DNA from: Nocardia jiangxiensis NBRC 101359 | GTDB taxonomy: Bacteria > Actinomycetota > Actinomycetes > Mycobacteriales > Mycobacteriaceae | Direction: 5' to 3' | Assembly: GCF_000308615.1 (NCBI RefSeq) | Contig: NZ_BAGB01000069.1 | Location: 1-49,961, forward strand | DNA length: 49,961 bases | Shown here: piece by piece, positions 1-8,848 of the stretch | How positions within the stretch are numbered: position 1 is the stretch's first letter | Layout of the letters: each line of letters starts with the position of its first letter | Program-made: the position numbers and the translations under genes | The notes under the pieces: model-generated | The model's input: only the letters and a program-made list of their open reading frames with translations | Told to the model about the DNA's origin: nothing | The model's database searches: none

Positions 1-439
1 ACACCATCTCGCGGGATTTACCCGGTTGATCGGTGAGGCAACTTTTCAAGCTTAGCGCAACCGTGGATCCCGAACCAAATCGGGGCCTCGATCAAGCTAG
101 TGTGAGCGCCAGGCGCTCCTCGTCCAACCTCGTGTCCCGGGCCTTTCGGCTCCGGGTCGGTGTCCGTGTCGCTCTGACCTGGAATAAGTTACGCGGCAGC
201 CGGTTTCAATGTCAAATCGCCTGGTCATACGGCCAAACCTTGCACAACGTCCACATGAACACCCTTCGAAAACAACACCTGCCGAACCGAAGTTGTCACG
301 CATCCGGATCACCGACGCCGATATCGGCCGGATAGGTGCGGAACTTCCGCACTATTCCGAACGCGGTGCGATCAGTTCTCGCGATCTCGCCCATCCCGTG
401 CCGACGCGTCGCGGACCGACCCGCCCGAAGCCGTCCGGT
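1..439. other. Non-coding or unassigned stretch at window start
   Basis: No convincing gene is visible. Open frames on both strands (for example 33-335 plus and 97-312 minus) have no recognisable family, no good ribosome binding site and no strong third-position GC bias. Base composition is visibly lower in GC than the rest of the window around 230-300. It may hold the promoter region of a gene to the left of the window. Confidence 0.5.
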
Positions 440-825
440 TCAGTAGCTGCAGAGCTTGACCCAGTCGTTGTCGGAGTCCTGGTTGTCCCGGGCGAACAGA
501 GTCCGGCCCCTTCGATGAAGGGCACCGCCAAGTCGAAGTCTCCCGCCCGGAAGATCGCCCACCGCTCGTCCCGCATCCTCAGGAACCTGGCGTTCTGCGC
601 CCCCTGAAGAAATCCCCCGAAGTCGAAGTCGTGGTCCTCGGTGACGATGTCGCCATCGATGACGTACCCGTGCTCATGCGTGTGGGCATGCAAGTGTCCC
701 CACCCGTCCACATCGCCCGAACAGCTCCCCGAGGCGGCTCCCGCATCCGACTCCGCGGGTGCCTGCCCCGTTCCGAGCAACACCGCGATTCCGACGGACA
801 ACAAGGTGAACAGAATTCGCTGCAT
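440..825 (-). pseudogene. Secreted His-rich protein, single-base frameshift
   Basis: The minus-strand frame begins with ATG at 825 after a GGTGGGA-like site. It encodes a signal peptide (MQRILFTLLSVGIAVLLGTG, probable cleavage after APA), then a His-rich stretch (HLHAHTHEHGY) and a segment ending AVPFIEG. After that the open frame changes to codons with poor GC3 and no protein-like character. In the neighbouring frame the sequence continues with excellent GC3 as RTLFARDNQDSDNDWVKLCSY and a TGA at 442-440. One base missing in the G/C run at about 503-510 explains both halves; the intact product would be about 128 aa. It could be a real null allele or an assembly error. I do not recognise the family. 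The clustered histidines suggest metal binding, which is inference only. Confidence 0.6.
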
Positions 826-1006
826 CGTTCCCACCCGCTCACAGACGGGCCCGGCGCCCATCGTTCGACGCTGACCACGTTAGAAGCGCAAACCCCCTGC
901 AGCGCTTGCGAAATTCCTGATAGAGCCGATCACGGCCCCGCGCACGGCATCCGGTCCGGACGCCCGAGGACACGGGGCATCCGTCGGTCGACGGCCGCCC
1001 GCACGG

Positions 1007-1044
1007 CCGAAGGCCGGCCCACCCGTAGGTGGACCGGCCTTCGG
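1007..1044 (-). terminator. Hairpin downstream of groEL
   Basis: An 11-bp perfect outer stem (CCGAAGGCCGG at 1007-1017 with CCGGCCTTCGG at 1034-1044) and a 5-bp inner stem (CCACC with GGTGG) flank a CGTA loop, with one C/A mismatch between the stems. It lies about 27 nt past the groEL stop on the minus strand. There is no clear U-tract, as is common in high-GC actinobacteria. Confidence 0.6.
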
Positions 1045-1071
1045 TTGTAAAGCGTTGCCGGGAGGCCGGAC

Positions 1072-2697
<1,626 letters not shown>

Positions 2698-2793
2698 GGC
2701 GTTGTTGAGATCCTCCAGATCAGGGATTGACACGATCTGGCCAGGTTCGGTGCCCGCGACGGACGACCGATGTCTCGGCCTCACCATCCCGAC

Positions 2794-2820
2794 CTGGCAC
2801 TCATTGGTTTGGAGTGCCAG
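2794..2820 (-). promoter_or_regulatory. CIRCE operator 1 (HrcA site) of groEL
   Basis: A perfect inverted repeat CTGGCACTC, 9-nt spacer, GAGTGCCAG. The arm and spacer lengths are those of the CIRCE element bound by the heat-shock repressor HrcA. It lies about 97 nt upstream of the groEL ATG, in the presumed leader just downstream of the promoter. Confidence 0.9.
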
Positions 2821-2825
2821 ATCCC

Positions 2826-2855
2826 TTTTTAGCACTCGAGGGTATCGAGTGCAAG
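2826..2855 (-). promoter_or_regulatory. groEL promoter overlapping CIRCE operator 2
   Basis: A second CIRCE, TTAGCACTC (2829-2837), 9-nt spacer, GAGTGCAAG (2847-2855), is imperfect only at the outer bases. On the minus strand it coincides with a sigma-A-like promoter: -35 TTGCAC (2854-2849), a 17-nt spacer and -10 TAAAAA (2831-2826). HrcA bound here would cover both promoter elements. The two CIRCE centres are 35 bp apart. Confidence 0.85.
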
Positions 2856-2884
2856 GTTGAATGACGCTGCTCGCGGGGCCGGGA

Positions 2885-3175
2885 TCAGGTGTCGGTGACG
2901 CGCAGCGCCAAGGCGAGAAAGGCGTCGGCGCGACGCTCCTCGGGGGTGCGCGGCTCGCCGCGGTCGACAGTGACCTGCCGGGCGTCGTGCAACAGGAGTT
3001 CGGCTTCGATTCGCATGATGGCGCGGATGAACGGAGGCGCCACGTCGGGCGGGAGATCTCCGTTGACGATGTAACTACCGTCCGGGCCCGACTCGGTCTC
3101 CACATAGGAGAGCGCTCGCAGCAGGTCAACCCGTAGTTCCCCGGCGATCAGGTCGGAATCGGTGTCATCCGCCAT
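2885..3175 (-). CDS. Conserved hypothetical protein, 96 aa
   Basis: A small acidic soluble protein starting with ATG at 3175 (MADDTDSDLIAGELRVDLL) after an AGGATG site. It has no signal peptide, membrane segment or recognised domain. The middle (DGSYIVNGDLPPDVAPPFIRAIMRIEAELL) reads like a compact alpha/beta fold, and the C-terminus (RTPEERRADAFLALALRVTD) is helical. GC3 bias is strong, supporting a real gene. It sits between groEL, transcribed in the same direction, and the divergent tam. Its stop lies 30 nt from the upstream CIRCE, so it is a separate transcription unit from groEL. Function unknown. Confidence 0.75.
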   Translation of the reverse strand: MADDTDSDLIAGELRVDLLRALSYVETESGPDGSYIVNGDLPPDVAPPFIRAIMRIEAELLLHDARQVTVDRGEPRTPEERRADAFLALALRVTDT

Positions 3176-3222
3176 AGCGACATCCTATCCGGACGCCTGT
3201 TGCGTAAGCGCAATTCGGCCTC

Positions 3223-3238
3223 TAAAGTACGTACGTAC
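3223..3238. promoter_or_regulatory. Palindrome in tam / 96-aa gene divergent promoter
   Basis: GTACGTACGTAC (3227-3238) is a perfect 12-bp palindrome. It begins inside TAAAGT (3223-3228), a possible -10 box for tam. It lies between the divergent 96-aa gene and tam and could be an operator; this is inference. Confidence 0.35.
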
Positions 3239-3289
3239 GGTTTGGTTAGGCGATGTCATCATCGATGAAAGCGACGTCAGGAGCCGCCC

Positions 3290-4060
3290 ATGTGGGATCC
3301 CCAGCAGTATCTGGCCTTCGACGACCACCGCTCCCGCCCCTTCTACGAACTGCTCGGCCGGATCGGCGCCGAACAGCCCCGGCGTGTCACCGACCTCGGC
3401 TGCGGCCCCGGACATCTGACCTCGGTGCTGTCCCAGCGGTGGCCCGAGGCGATCGTCGAGGCATCGGACTCCGCACCGGAGATGGTCGCCGCGGCGCGCG
3501 CCCGCGGCGTCCACGCGACCCTGCTCGACGTGCGTGACTGGACCCCCGAGCCCGATACCGACGTGGTGGTCTCCAACGCCGTGCTGCAGTGGGTGCCCGG
3601 CCATCCCGCCCTGCTGGACGAATGGGCCCGCAAGCTGCCACCCGGCGCATGGCTGGCCATCCAGGTACCCGGCAATTTCGACGCGCCCTCACATCGGTGC
3701 ATCCGGGAACTCGCCGCCCGCGAGCAGTGGCGCGACGCCCTCGAACCCGCGGGCCTGCTGCAACCGCGCAACGTCCTGGACCCGACCGGATACGCGACCG
3801 TGCTCGCGACAGCGGGATGTGCCGTAGACGCTTGGGAGACAACGTATCTGCAGCGCCTCACCGGTGACGATCCGGTGCTGAAGTGGGTATCGGGCACCGC
3901 GCTGCGCCCGGTGCGCGACGCCCTGGACGACACCGGCTGGGATCGTTTCGTCGGCGAACTCGCGCCCATGTTGCGCGAGGCATATCCGCAGCAGGCCGAC
4001 GGGACGACCTGGCTCCCGTTCCGCCGAGTGTTCGCCGTGGCCCGCACACCCGGTGTCTGA
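3290..4060 (+). CDS. tam: Trans-aconitate 2-methyltransferase
   Basis: A 256-aa SAM-dependent class I methyltransferase predicted to methylate trans-aconitate, a spontaneous by-product that inhibits aconitase. The N-terminus MWDPQQYLAFDDHRSRPFYELL is the characteristic start of Tam. SAM motif I is VTDLGCGPGHLT, followed by the acidic VEASDSAPEM that contacts the SAM ribose, then WTPEPDTDVVVSNAVLQWVP. Length matches the family (about 252-260 aa). ATG 3290 has AGGAG 7 nt upstream. It stands alone and is convergent with the Clp_N gene; a repeat lies directly after its stop codon. Other small-acid methyltransferases share the fold, but the N-terminus makes Tam the best call. Confidence 0.9.
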   Translation: MWDPQQYLAFDDHRSRPFYELLGRIGAEQPRRVTDLGCGPGHLTSVLSQRWPEAIVEASDSAPEMVAAARARGVHATLLDVRDWTPEPDTDVVVSNAVLQWVPGHPALLDEWARKLPPGAWLAIQVPGNFDAPSHRCIRELAAREQWRDALEPAGLLQPRNVLDPTGYATVLATAGCAVDAWETTYLQRLTGDDPVLKWVSGTALRPVRDALDDTGWDRFVGELAPMLREAYPQQADGTTWLPFRRVFAVARTPGV

Positions 4061-4063
4061 TTG

Positions 4064-4126
4064 CCTCCGCTTCGCTCCGGCCGAAATAGATCCGGGCCAC
4101 AGCCTCGCAGCCGACGTTGCGAGGAG
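4064..4126 (+). repeat. Dispersed intergenic repeat, copy A (short)
   Basis: It begins with the core CCTCCGCTTCGCTCCGG (4064-4080), then skips the middle of the longer copies and resumes with a tail similar to 6900-6940 (ATCCGGGCCACAGCCTCGCA then CCGACGTTG). It lies 3 nt after the tam stop. The rest of the gap to 4297 shows nothing recognisable. Confidence 0.6.
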
Positions 4127-4297
4127 TGAGCGAGTCGGGCGATGTCCGGATGGACGAGAGAGGCGACCGGGATGGCCGTCACTGTCCAGGCTCTGCGTGG
4201 AGGTCCGGACCGGCGCGGCGAGGCCGCCGAGTTGCGCGTGCCCGGCGGCGTAGCAGCGCTGTGTCCCGCGGCCTGTTCCCAGCGTCGAACCGGGCTT

Positions 4298-5170
4298 TCA
4301 GTGCTGCGGCGGCGCGGGCGGCTGGGGTGGCATCGGAGGTTGCGCGGGCAGCGGGGGGTGCAGGCCCTGGGGGTGTTCGGGGGGCGGAGGCGGCTGGTGA
4401 CCGGGGGGCGGGAGGTGGCCGGGCGGGGGCTGGTGGCCGGGTTGCGGGCCGGGCGGGGGCGGCGGGGTGAACTGGGCGAGTTGGGCAGCGATGTCCTTCT
4501 CCAGTCCGGCCTTGTCCAGGCCCAGGCCCGAGAGCAGGCCGGAACCGTCCTCGAGTTCGAGCAGGGCCAGCAGCATATGTTCGGTGCCGATGTAGTTGTG
4601 TCCCAGGCGAAGTGCCTCACGGAAGGTCAGTTCGAGGGCCTTGCGGGACTGGGCGCTGTAGGGGATGAGCGCGGGCACCTCCTCGACGGCGGGCGGCAGC
4701 GCAGCGGTGGCCACCTTGCGGACCGCGTCCAGGGCGATGCCGTTCGCGACGATCGCGTGCGCGGCGAACGAATCCGGCTGGGTGAGCAGGCCCAGGACGA
4801 GGTGTTCGGGCTGGATCTCGGCATTTCCCGCCTGACGCGCCTGCTCCTGCGAAGCCATCACGACCTCACGAGCCCGCGGGGTGAACCGCGCGAAACCGGC
4901 ATTGGGGTCCATCGCGGCCGGATCACCGGAAGGTTTGGGCACGAACCGCTTCTGCGCGGCCTGCTTGGTGACGCCCATACTCCGGCCGATATCGGTCCAC
5001 GATGCGCCCGCGCGGCGGGCCTGATCTACGAAATGCCCGATCAGATGGTCGGCCACCTCGCTCAGATGTCCGGCGGCGACGACCGCGTCGGACAGTTGTT
5101 CCAGCACGTCGTCGGGACGTGCGCGCTTTATGCCGTCGATCAGATCGTCGAGGCGTATTCTTTCGGTCAT
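4298..5170 (-). CDS. HTH / Clp N-terminal domain protein with Pro-rich tail
   Basis: A 290-aa protein with three parts. Residues 1-80 hold a helix-turn-helix-like segment (SWTDIGRSMGVTKQAAQKRF, about 57-76). Residues about 92-230 hold two Clp_N repeats (FTPRAREVVMASQEQARQ with IQPEHLVLGLL, and SAQSRKALELTFREALRLG with IGTEHMLLALL). The rest is a tail very rich in Pro, Gly, His and Gln. It lacks the AAA modules of ClpC/ClpB, so it is not an unfoldase. Clp_N repeats normally bind adaptors or substrates of Clp ATPases. Together with the HTH this suggests a transcription factor that senses protein-quality status, which is inference. ATG 5170 is predicted to be leaderless, and the promoter is covered by two palindromes, so autoregulation is likely. 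Confidence 0.85.
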   Translation of the reverse strand: MTERIRLDDLIDGIKRARPDDVLEQLSDAVVAAGHLSEVADHLIGHFVDQARRAGASWTDIGRSMGVTKQAAQKRFVPKPSGDPAAMDPNAGFARFTPRAREVVMASQEQARQAGNAEIQPEHLVLGLLTQPDSFAAHAIVANGIALDAVRKVATAALPPAVEEVPALIPYSAQSRKALELTFREALRLGHNYIGTEHMLLALLELEDGSGLLSGLGLDKAGLEKDIAAQLAQFTPPPPPGPQPGHQPPPGHLPPPGHQPPPPPEHPQGLHPPLPAQPPMPPQPPAPPQH

Positions 5171-5172
5171 GC

Positions 5173-5218
5173 GTCAACTTTAAGTTGACCAGCGCCGCTT
5201 CGTCAACCAAAAGTTGAC
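5173..5218 (-). promoter_or_regulatory. Promoter with twin operators of the HTH/Clp_N gene
   Basis: O1 (5173-5189) is a perfect palindrome, GTCAACTT-T-AAGTTGAC. O2 (5202-5218) is GTCAAC-N5-GTTGAC. Read on the minus strand, -35 TTGACG (5206-5201) lies in O2, an 18-nt spacer follows, and -10 TAAAGT (5182-5177) lies in O1. Exactly 6 nt separate the -10 from ATG 5170, predicting a leaderless mRNA. A repressor at O1/O2 would block both promoter elements. Confidence 0.75.
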
Positions 5219-5323
5219 GATGGCTCATAGGCGACGTCGCCGGTACGGATGGATGCAATTCCCGGACCCGGCCAATACTCTGCAGAAGGCAGAAGCAACA
5301 GGACCCCACGTCGACAGGTAGAT

Positions 5324-6139
5324 ATGTCCGCATTCCGACGCTCGGCCGCCGTCGCCGCGGCCGTGGTGGCAACATTCGCGCTGCACATGCCGACGGCACC
5401 GGCACAGGCACCGGCCCTGGACCCCGCTCTGGTGACCCGCGCGGCCGCGGCCGACGCCTACGCCAAGACCCGGCCCGGCACCACCGGCATCGTCGTCTTC
5501 GACCGCCAGACCGGCGCGATCTGGCAGAACGGCAATGCGAACTACCAGGTGTGGGCCGAGTCCACCGAGAAGCTGGAGATGGTCGTCAGCCTGTTGCTGC
5601 GCAACGAATCCCACGCCATCACCCTGTCCGCGTCGGACCGCGACCTGATGCATCGCATGCTCAACGTCAGTGACGACAACGCGGCCGATGTGCTGTGGAA
5701 GCGTTACGGCGGTGCGAGTTTCGCCAAGGACCTGGGCCGCTTCGGCATGACCACGTCGAAATTCCGTGATCCGCAACCGTATTGGGGATGGATGCGGACC
5801 ACCGCCGCCGACCTCGATCGCCTGATGAATTCCGCACTGGCCCAGCTCAATCCCGCGGACCGCACCTATCTGGTGAACGAGATGCGCTCGGTGGGCACCG
5901 TTCAGCAGTGGGGCGTCTGGGGTGCGGGACCGGCCGCGCAACCCGGCAACAAGGACGGCTGGTCACCCGACAATCCGGACGGCTCGTGGCTGGACAACTC
6001 CGTCGGCTTCGTCGGCCCGAACGAGCGCTACACCGTGGCCATCACCGGAAACACCGCGACGGTGAAGAACGGCGACCAGGTCGGCCGGGAAACCGCGACA
6101 CACGTCGCGAGCATCCTGTTCCAGGGCTACTTCCGCTGA
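5324..6139 (+). CDS. Secreted beta-lactamase-fold serine hydrolase-like protein
   Basis: A 271-aa protein exported by an N-terminal signal peptide (MSAFRRSAAVAAAVVATFAL, likely cleavage after APAQA). The mature part resembles the class A beta-lactamase / penicillin-recognising fold: an S-x-x-K motif STEK at 80-83 for the nucleophile and general base, an SDN-like SDDN at 116-119, and a K-x-G triad variant KDG at 210-212. It is somewhat short for a class A enzyme, and the omega-loop Glu is not obvious, so antibiotic hydrolysis is uncertain. The family (including mycobacterial secreted homologues) is usually annotated only as serine hydrolase. ATG 5324 is chosen because it starts directly before the signal peptide. 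It is divergent from the HTH/Clp_N gene. Confidence 0.75.
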   Translation: MSAFRRSAAVAAAVVATFALHMPTAPAQAPALDPALVTRAAAADAYAKTRPGTTGIVVFDRQTGAIWQNGNANYQVWAESTEKLEMVVSLLLRNESHAITLSASDRDLMHRMLNVSDDNAADVLWKRYGGASFAKDLGRFGMTTSKFRDPQPYWGWMRTTAADLDRLMNSALAQLNPADRTYLVNEMRSVGTVQQWGVWGAGPAAQPGNKDGWSPDNPDGSWLDNSVGFVGPNERYTVAITGNTATVKNGDQVGRETATHVASILFQGYFR

Positions 6140-6213
6140 TCCCGTGCCCGCCGCGCCGAGCAGCGCTCATCGAGCCCTGAATGATCGGTAAATGTGACGG
6201 AGCGCGCGAGCGG

Positions 6214-6654
6214 TTACTGCTCGGCGACACCGATCGCGACCGCGATGGGCTTGTTCTGCTCGCTCGACGCCAAGCAGACCAACCTGGCCGTACCCAGCGC
6301 GACATTCGGGCTACCGTCGAGCTTGGAACCGGGATTCTCCGCGAGCACCTTCTTCACCAGCGACGTTTCGTCCTCGATGCTCATATTCTTGAAAGTGGCG
6401 CACGTCGTGCGGGAAGCCGTGCCCAGCTTCGAATTCACCGGCGCACTCGATGCGGCCGCGGCACTACTGGTAGCGGCACGGCTCGGAGCCGCCGCGCTGC
6501 TGGCAACCGCTGAAGCCGATGCGCTCGTCGTCGACCCAGGGGCCGAACCAGCCGAATCATCCTGGTGCCCACCGCATGCGGCAAGCCCCGTCGTCAGCAC
6601 ACCGAGGGCCACGATCGCCGCCCCACGAGCGACGATCACCGAAAGTCGTTTCAT
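6214..6654 (-). CDS. Putative lipoprotein, 146 aa
   Basis: The signal sequence MKRLSVIVARGAAIVALGVL ends in a lipobox-like TGLAAC, so Cys26 is the predicted lipidation site. A low-complexity Ser/Ala/Thr linker (about residues 30-70) leads to a small folded domain with two cysteines (TTCATFKNMS and ARLVCLASSEQNKP) that probably form a disulfide outside the membrane. The arrangement is typical of small actinobacterial cell-envelope lipoproteins of unknown role. No strong Shine-Dalgarno sequence precedes ATG 6654. It stands alone between the convergent serine hydrolase-like gene and a copy of the dispersed repeat. No function is proposed. Confidence 0.8.
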   Translation of the reverse strand: MKRLSVIVARGAAIVALGVLTTGLAACGGHQDDSAGSAPGSTTSASASAVASSAAAPSRAATSSAAAASSAPVNSKLGTASRTTCATFKNMSIEDETSLVKKVLAENPGSKLDGSPNVALGTARLVCLASSEQNKPIAVAIGVAEQ

Positions 6655-6721
6655 CTACACGTAATCCCAGATGGTCGGTAACGCCGGGCCCCCCGGCGCG
6701 CTCGCAGCGTACTGTATCTTC

Positions 6722-6946
6722 TGCCTCCGCTTCGCTCCGGCGGGCCGCGGCCCCCGAAGGGCCGATTCTTCCCTCCTCCGCTCCTCCGCTTCGCTCCCCC
6801 GCTCCGTCAGTCCAGAATCGACCCGGGCCACGGCCTTTGGAGTTGGCGTTACCCGGAGTGGACGGGCCTGGGTGAGCTGGAGTGATTCGTCAGGCCGGAA
6901 TCGACCCGGGCTACGGCCTCGGAGTCCGACGTTGTCGAGGCGTGCG
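6722..6946 (+). repeat. Dispersed intergenic repeat, copy B (long)
   Basis: Core CCTCCGCTTCGCTCCGG at 6724-6740, then a GC-rich palindrome (GGGCCGCGGCCC), a CT-rich block, and a segment beginning TCAGTCCAGAATCGACCCGG. A diverged second version of the last segment follows (from about 6890, GTCAGGCCGGAATCGACCCG). The first ~150 bp align with copy C at 25364-25516 at roughly 85% by eye, apart from one short deletion. It fills most of the gene-free stretch 6655-6972; nothing else is seen there. Confidence 0.75.
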
Positions 6947-6972
6947 CGTAGCCCGGGTGACTCCGGGTCGGG

Positions 6973-7326
6973 TCAGTGGACGTGGTCCTGCCAATCGCGC
7001 GGGACGCGCTCGCGGGGGCCCGGGACGGTCTGGCTGGCAGGGTGGTGGGACGGGGGTGCGAGAGCGGGGCCCTCGGAGAACATTTCGCTGCTGCGGAAGT
7101 CCCAGAACCAGTCCTCGCCGGGCTCGAAACTCTGGATGTAGGGGTGCCCGGTTTCGGCGAAGTGCTTACTGGCGTGCTGCTCGGGAGAGCTGTCGCAGCA
7201 GCCGACGTGCCCGCAGGCGGCGCAGCGCCGCAGGTGCACCCACCAGCCCTGTGCTGCTTCACATTCCGCGCACCCCGGACCACTGGGCGGGCGGCTGGGA
7301 TCGATGCCCTCGATGGATTCGGCCAT
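6973..7326 (-). CDS. UBP-type zinc-finger protein
   Basis: A 117-aa protein with a ZnF-UBP domain: Cys pair CAEC near residue 20, CAACGHVGCCDSS, then HASKHFAETGHPY supply the Cys/His ligands of the cross-brace zinc fold known from eukaryotic ubiquitin-specific proteases and HDAC6. The WWVHLRRCAACGHVGCC core and the aromatic FEPGEDWFWDF segment are conserved family features. In bacteria it occurs as a stand-alone domain whose ligand is unknown. The C-terminal 35 residues are Pro/His-rich and probably disordered. ATG 7326 is preferred over 7329 because GGAGG then sits 6 nt upstream; it overlaps the kinase stop as TGATG, so translation is coupled. It is the last gene of the signalling cassette. 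Confidence 0.88.
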   Translation of the reverse strand: MAESIEGIDPSRPPSGPGCAECEAAQGWWVHLRRCAACGHVGCCDSSPEQHASKHFAETGHPYIQSFEPGEDWFWDFRSSEMFSEGPALAPPSHHPASQTVPGPRERVPRDWQDHVH

Positions 7327-8834
7327 CATTCACCTCCGAGATTCGATTGCACGACAGAGTCACCGACCGCCTCGGCCACCGCGGCGGAACGACCCGGCGG
7401 ATCGAGCGGCAGCCGGACGATGAACCGGGTGTCCCCCGGCACCGACTCCACCCGAATGTCGCCACCGTGCTTCTTGGCGACGATGCGGAACGAGATATCA
7501 AGTCCCAGACCGGTTCCCTCACCCACCGGCTTGGTGGTGAAGAACGGCTCGAAGATCCGGTGCCGCAGCTCGGCCGGAACGCCCGGGCCGGTGTCGCCGA
7601 TCTCCACTACGGCACAGTCGTTCTCGCGATACGTGCGGACGGTCAGGGTGCCGCGGCCCTGCATCGCGCCGACGGCATTGTCGATCAGATTCGTCCACAC
7701 CTGATTCAACTCCGCTGCGTAACAGGGCACCTGGGGCAGCGTGCGGTCGAAGTCCTTGACCACGGTGATGTCGTCGCCGATCTTGCGGGCCAACATCACC
7801 AGCGTGCTCTTGAGCAGTTCGTGGATGTCGACCACCTGGAAGGGCGCGCGGTCCATCTGCGAATACTGCTTGGCCGCATTGACCAGCGAGGACACCCGCG
7901 TGGTCGAATCGGTGATCTCGTTCATCAGCAATTCGGTCTCGACCGTGTAGTTCAGCCAGCGGATCGCGCCCTCGAACACGTTGCTGCCGCAGCCCTCCAA
8001 CGTCCCGGCGACCCGCTCGAGCCAGTCGATGTCGAATCCGGCCTGGACGAACGTCGGGGCGATATCCCAGCCGTTCGCGATGCCGTGCTCGTCGAGCCAG
8101 TCGCCGAGTTCGTCCTCGCGGTCCGCGGTTTCCAGCGGAGTGAGCGTCGGGGCCTTGGCGACCTGCGTCGCGGCTTCCTCCTGCAACTGGACCAGGGCTT
8201 CGAGCGTGTCCGGGGTGAATTTGCCGTGCGCCATCATCTTCAGCTTGTGCCGCATGCCCGCGACGCGCTCGCGCAACGCCGAGGTGGCCCGCACGGCCGC
8301 GGAGGCGGGATTGTTCAGCTCGTGGGTCAGGCCCGCCGACAGCGAGCCCAGCGCGAGCAGCCGCTCCCGCTGGCCGATGATCTCGTTACTGTTCCGGTTG
8401 CCGAAGAACACGCCCTCGAGCAGATGCAGGGCCATCGGGAACCATTCCTGCATCATCTGCGCGAATATCGCCGCGTCGAGCACATAGAAACGCGAAGGCT
8501 CGGTGATGTAGAACGAGTTGGAGTAGCTCTGATCCACCTTGTCCGCCATGTAGGCGGTCCACGCACCGGCATACGATCCGCGGTGGCTGGTGCGCACCAG
8601 TTCGATCTCCTCGCCGCCGGACTGCTTGGTCAGTACGACCTCGCCCTCCATCAGCACATAGAAGCAGGTCGCGGGCTCGCCCTCGCGGAAGACCAGGCCG
8701 GGTTCGAAGGTTTCCATCCGGCCGTCGCGGCACAGCCAGGCCAGCTGTTCGTCGTCGAGCCTCTCGAACAGGAACAGTGTGCGCAATTCCTGGGGATCGC
8801 AGATCACATCGGCGCTCTCGGCATTGTCGGTCAC
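7326..8834 (-). CDS. Cyclic-nucleotide-binding-domain sensor histidine kinase
   Basis: A 502-aa soluble kinase with no membrane segment. Residues about 12-140 form a cNMP-binding (CRP/EAL-type) beta-barrel (FEPGLVFREGEPATCFYVLM). The H-box is GLTHELNNP with phospho-accepting His about residue 171. The ATPase domain follows with N-box ELNQVWTNLIDNAVGAM, G1 GDTGPGVP, F-box FEPFFTTKPVGEGTGLGL and G2. The long insert between H-box and N-box (about 200 residues) is unusual. GTG 8834 is chosen because GGAAGG lies 8 nt upstream; GTG 8843 is too close to it. It lies 14 nt downstream of the RR-reductase gene, which supplies a receiver domain and is the obvious phosphotransfer partner (inference). Its last codons form the SD of the zinc-finger gene. 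Confidence 0.9.
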   Translation of the reverse strand: MTDNAESADVICDPQELRTLFLFERLDDEQLAWLCRDGRMETFEPGLVFREGEPATCFYVLMEGEVVLTKQSGGEEIELVRTSHRGSYAGAWTAYMADKVDQSYSNSFYITEPSRFYVLDAAIFAQMMQEWFPMALHLLEGVFFGNRNSNEIIGQRERLLALGSLSAGLTHELNNPASAAVRATSALRERVAGMRHKLKMMAHGKFTPDTLEALVQLQEEAATQVAKAPTLTPLETADREDELGDWLDEHGIANGWDIAPTFVQAGFDIDWLERVAGTLEGCGSNVFEGAIRWLNYTVETELLMNEITDSTTRVSSLVNAAKQYSQMDRAPFQVVDIHELLKSTLVMLARKIGDDITVVKDFDRTLPQVPCYAAELNQVWTNLIDNAVGAMQGRGTLTVRTYRENDCAVVEIGDTGPGVPAELRHRIFEPFFTTKPVGEGTGLGLDISFRIVAKKHGGDIRVESVPGDTRFIVRLPLDPPGRSAAVAEAVGDSVVQSNLGGE

Positions 8835-8848
8835 GGCGCACACCTTCC

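Noticed and set aside
3176..3604. 139-codon minus frame over the tam start
   Set aside because: Tam is strongly supported on the plus strand; this frame has no domain.
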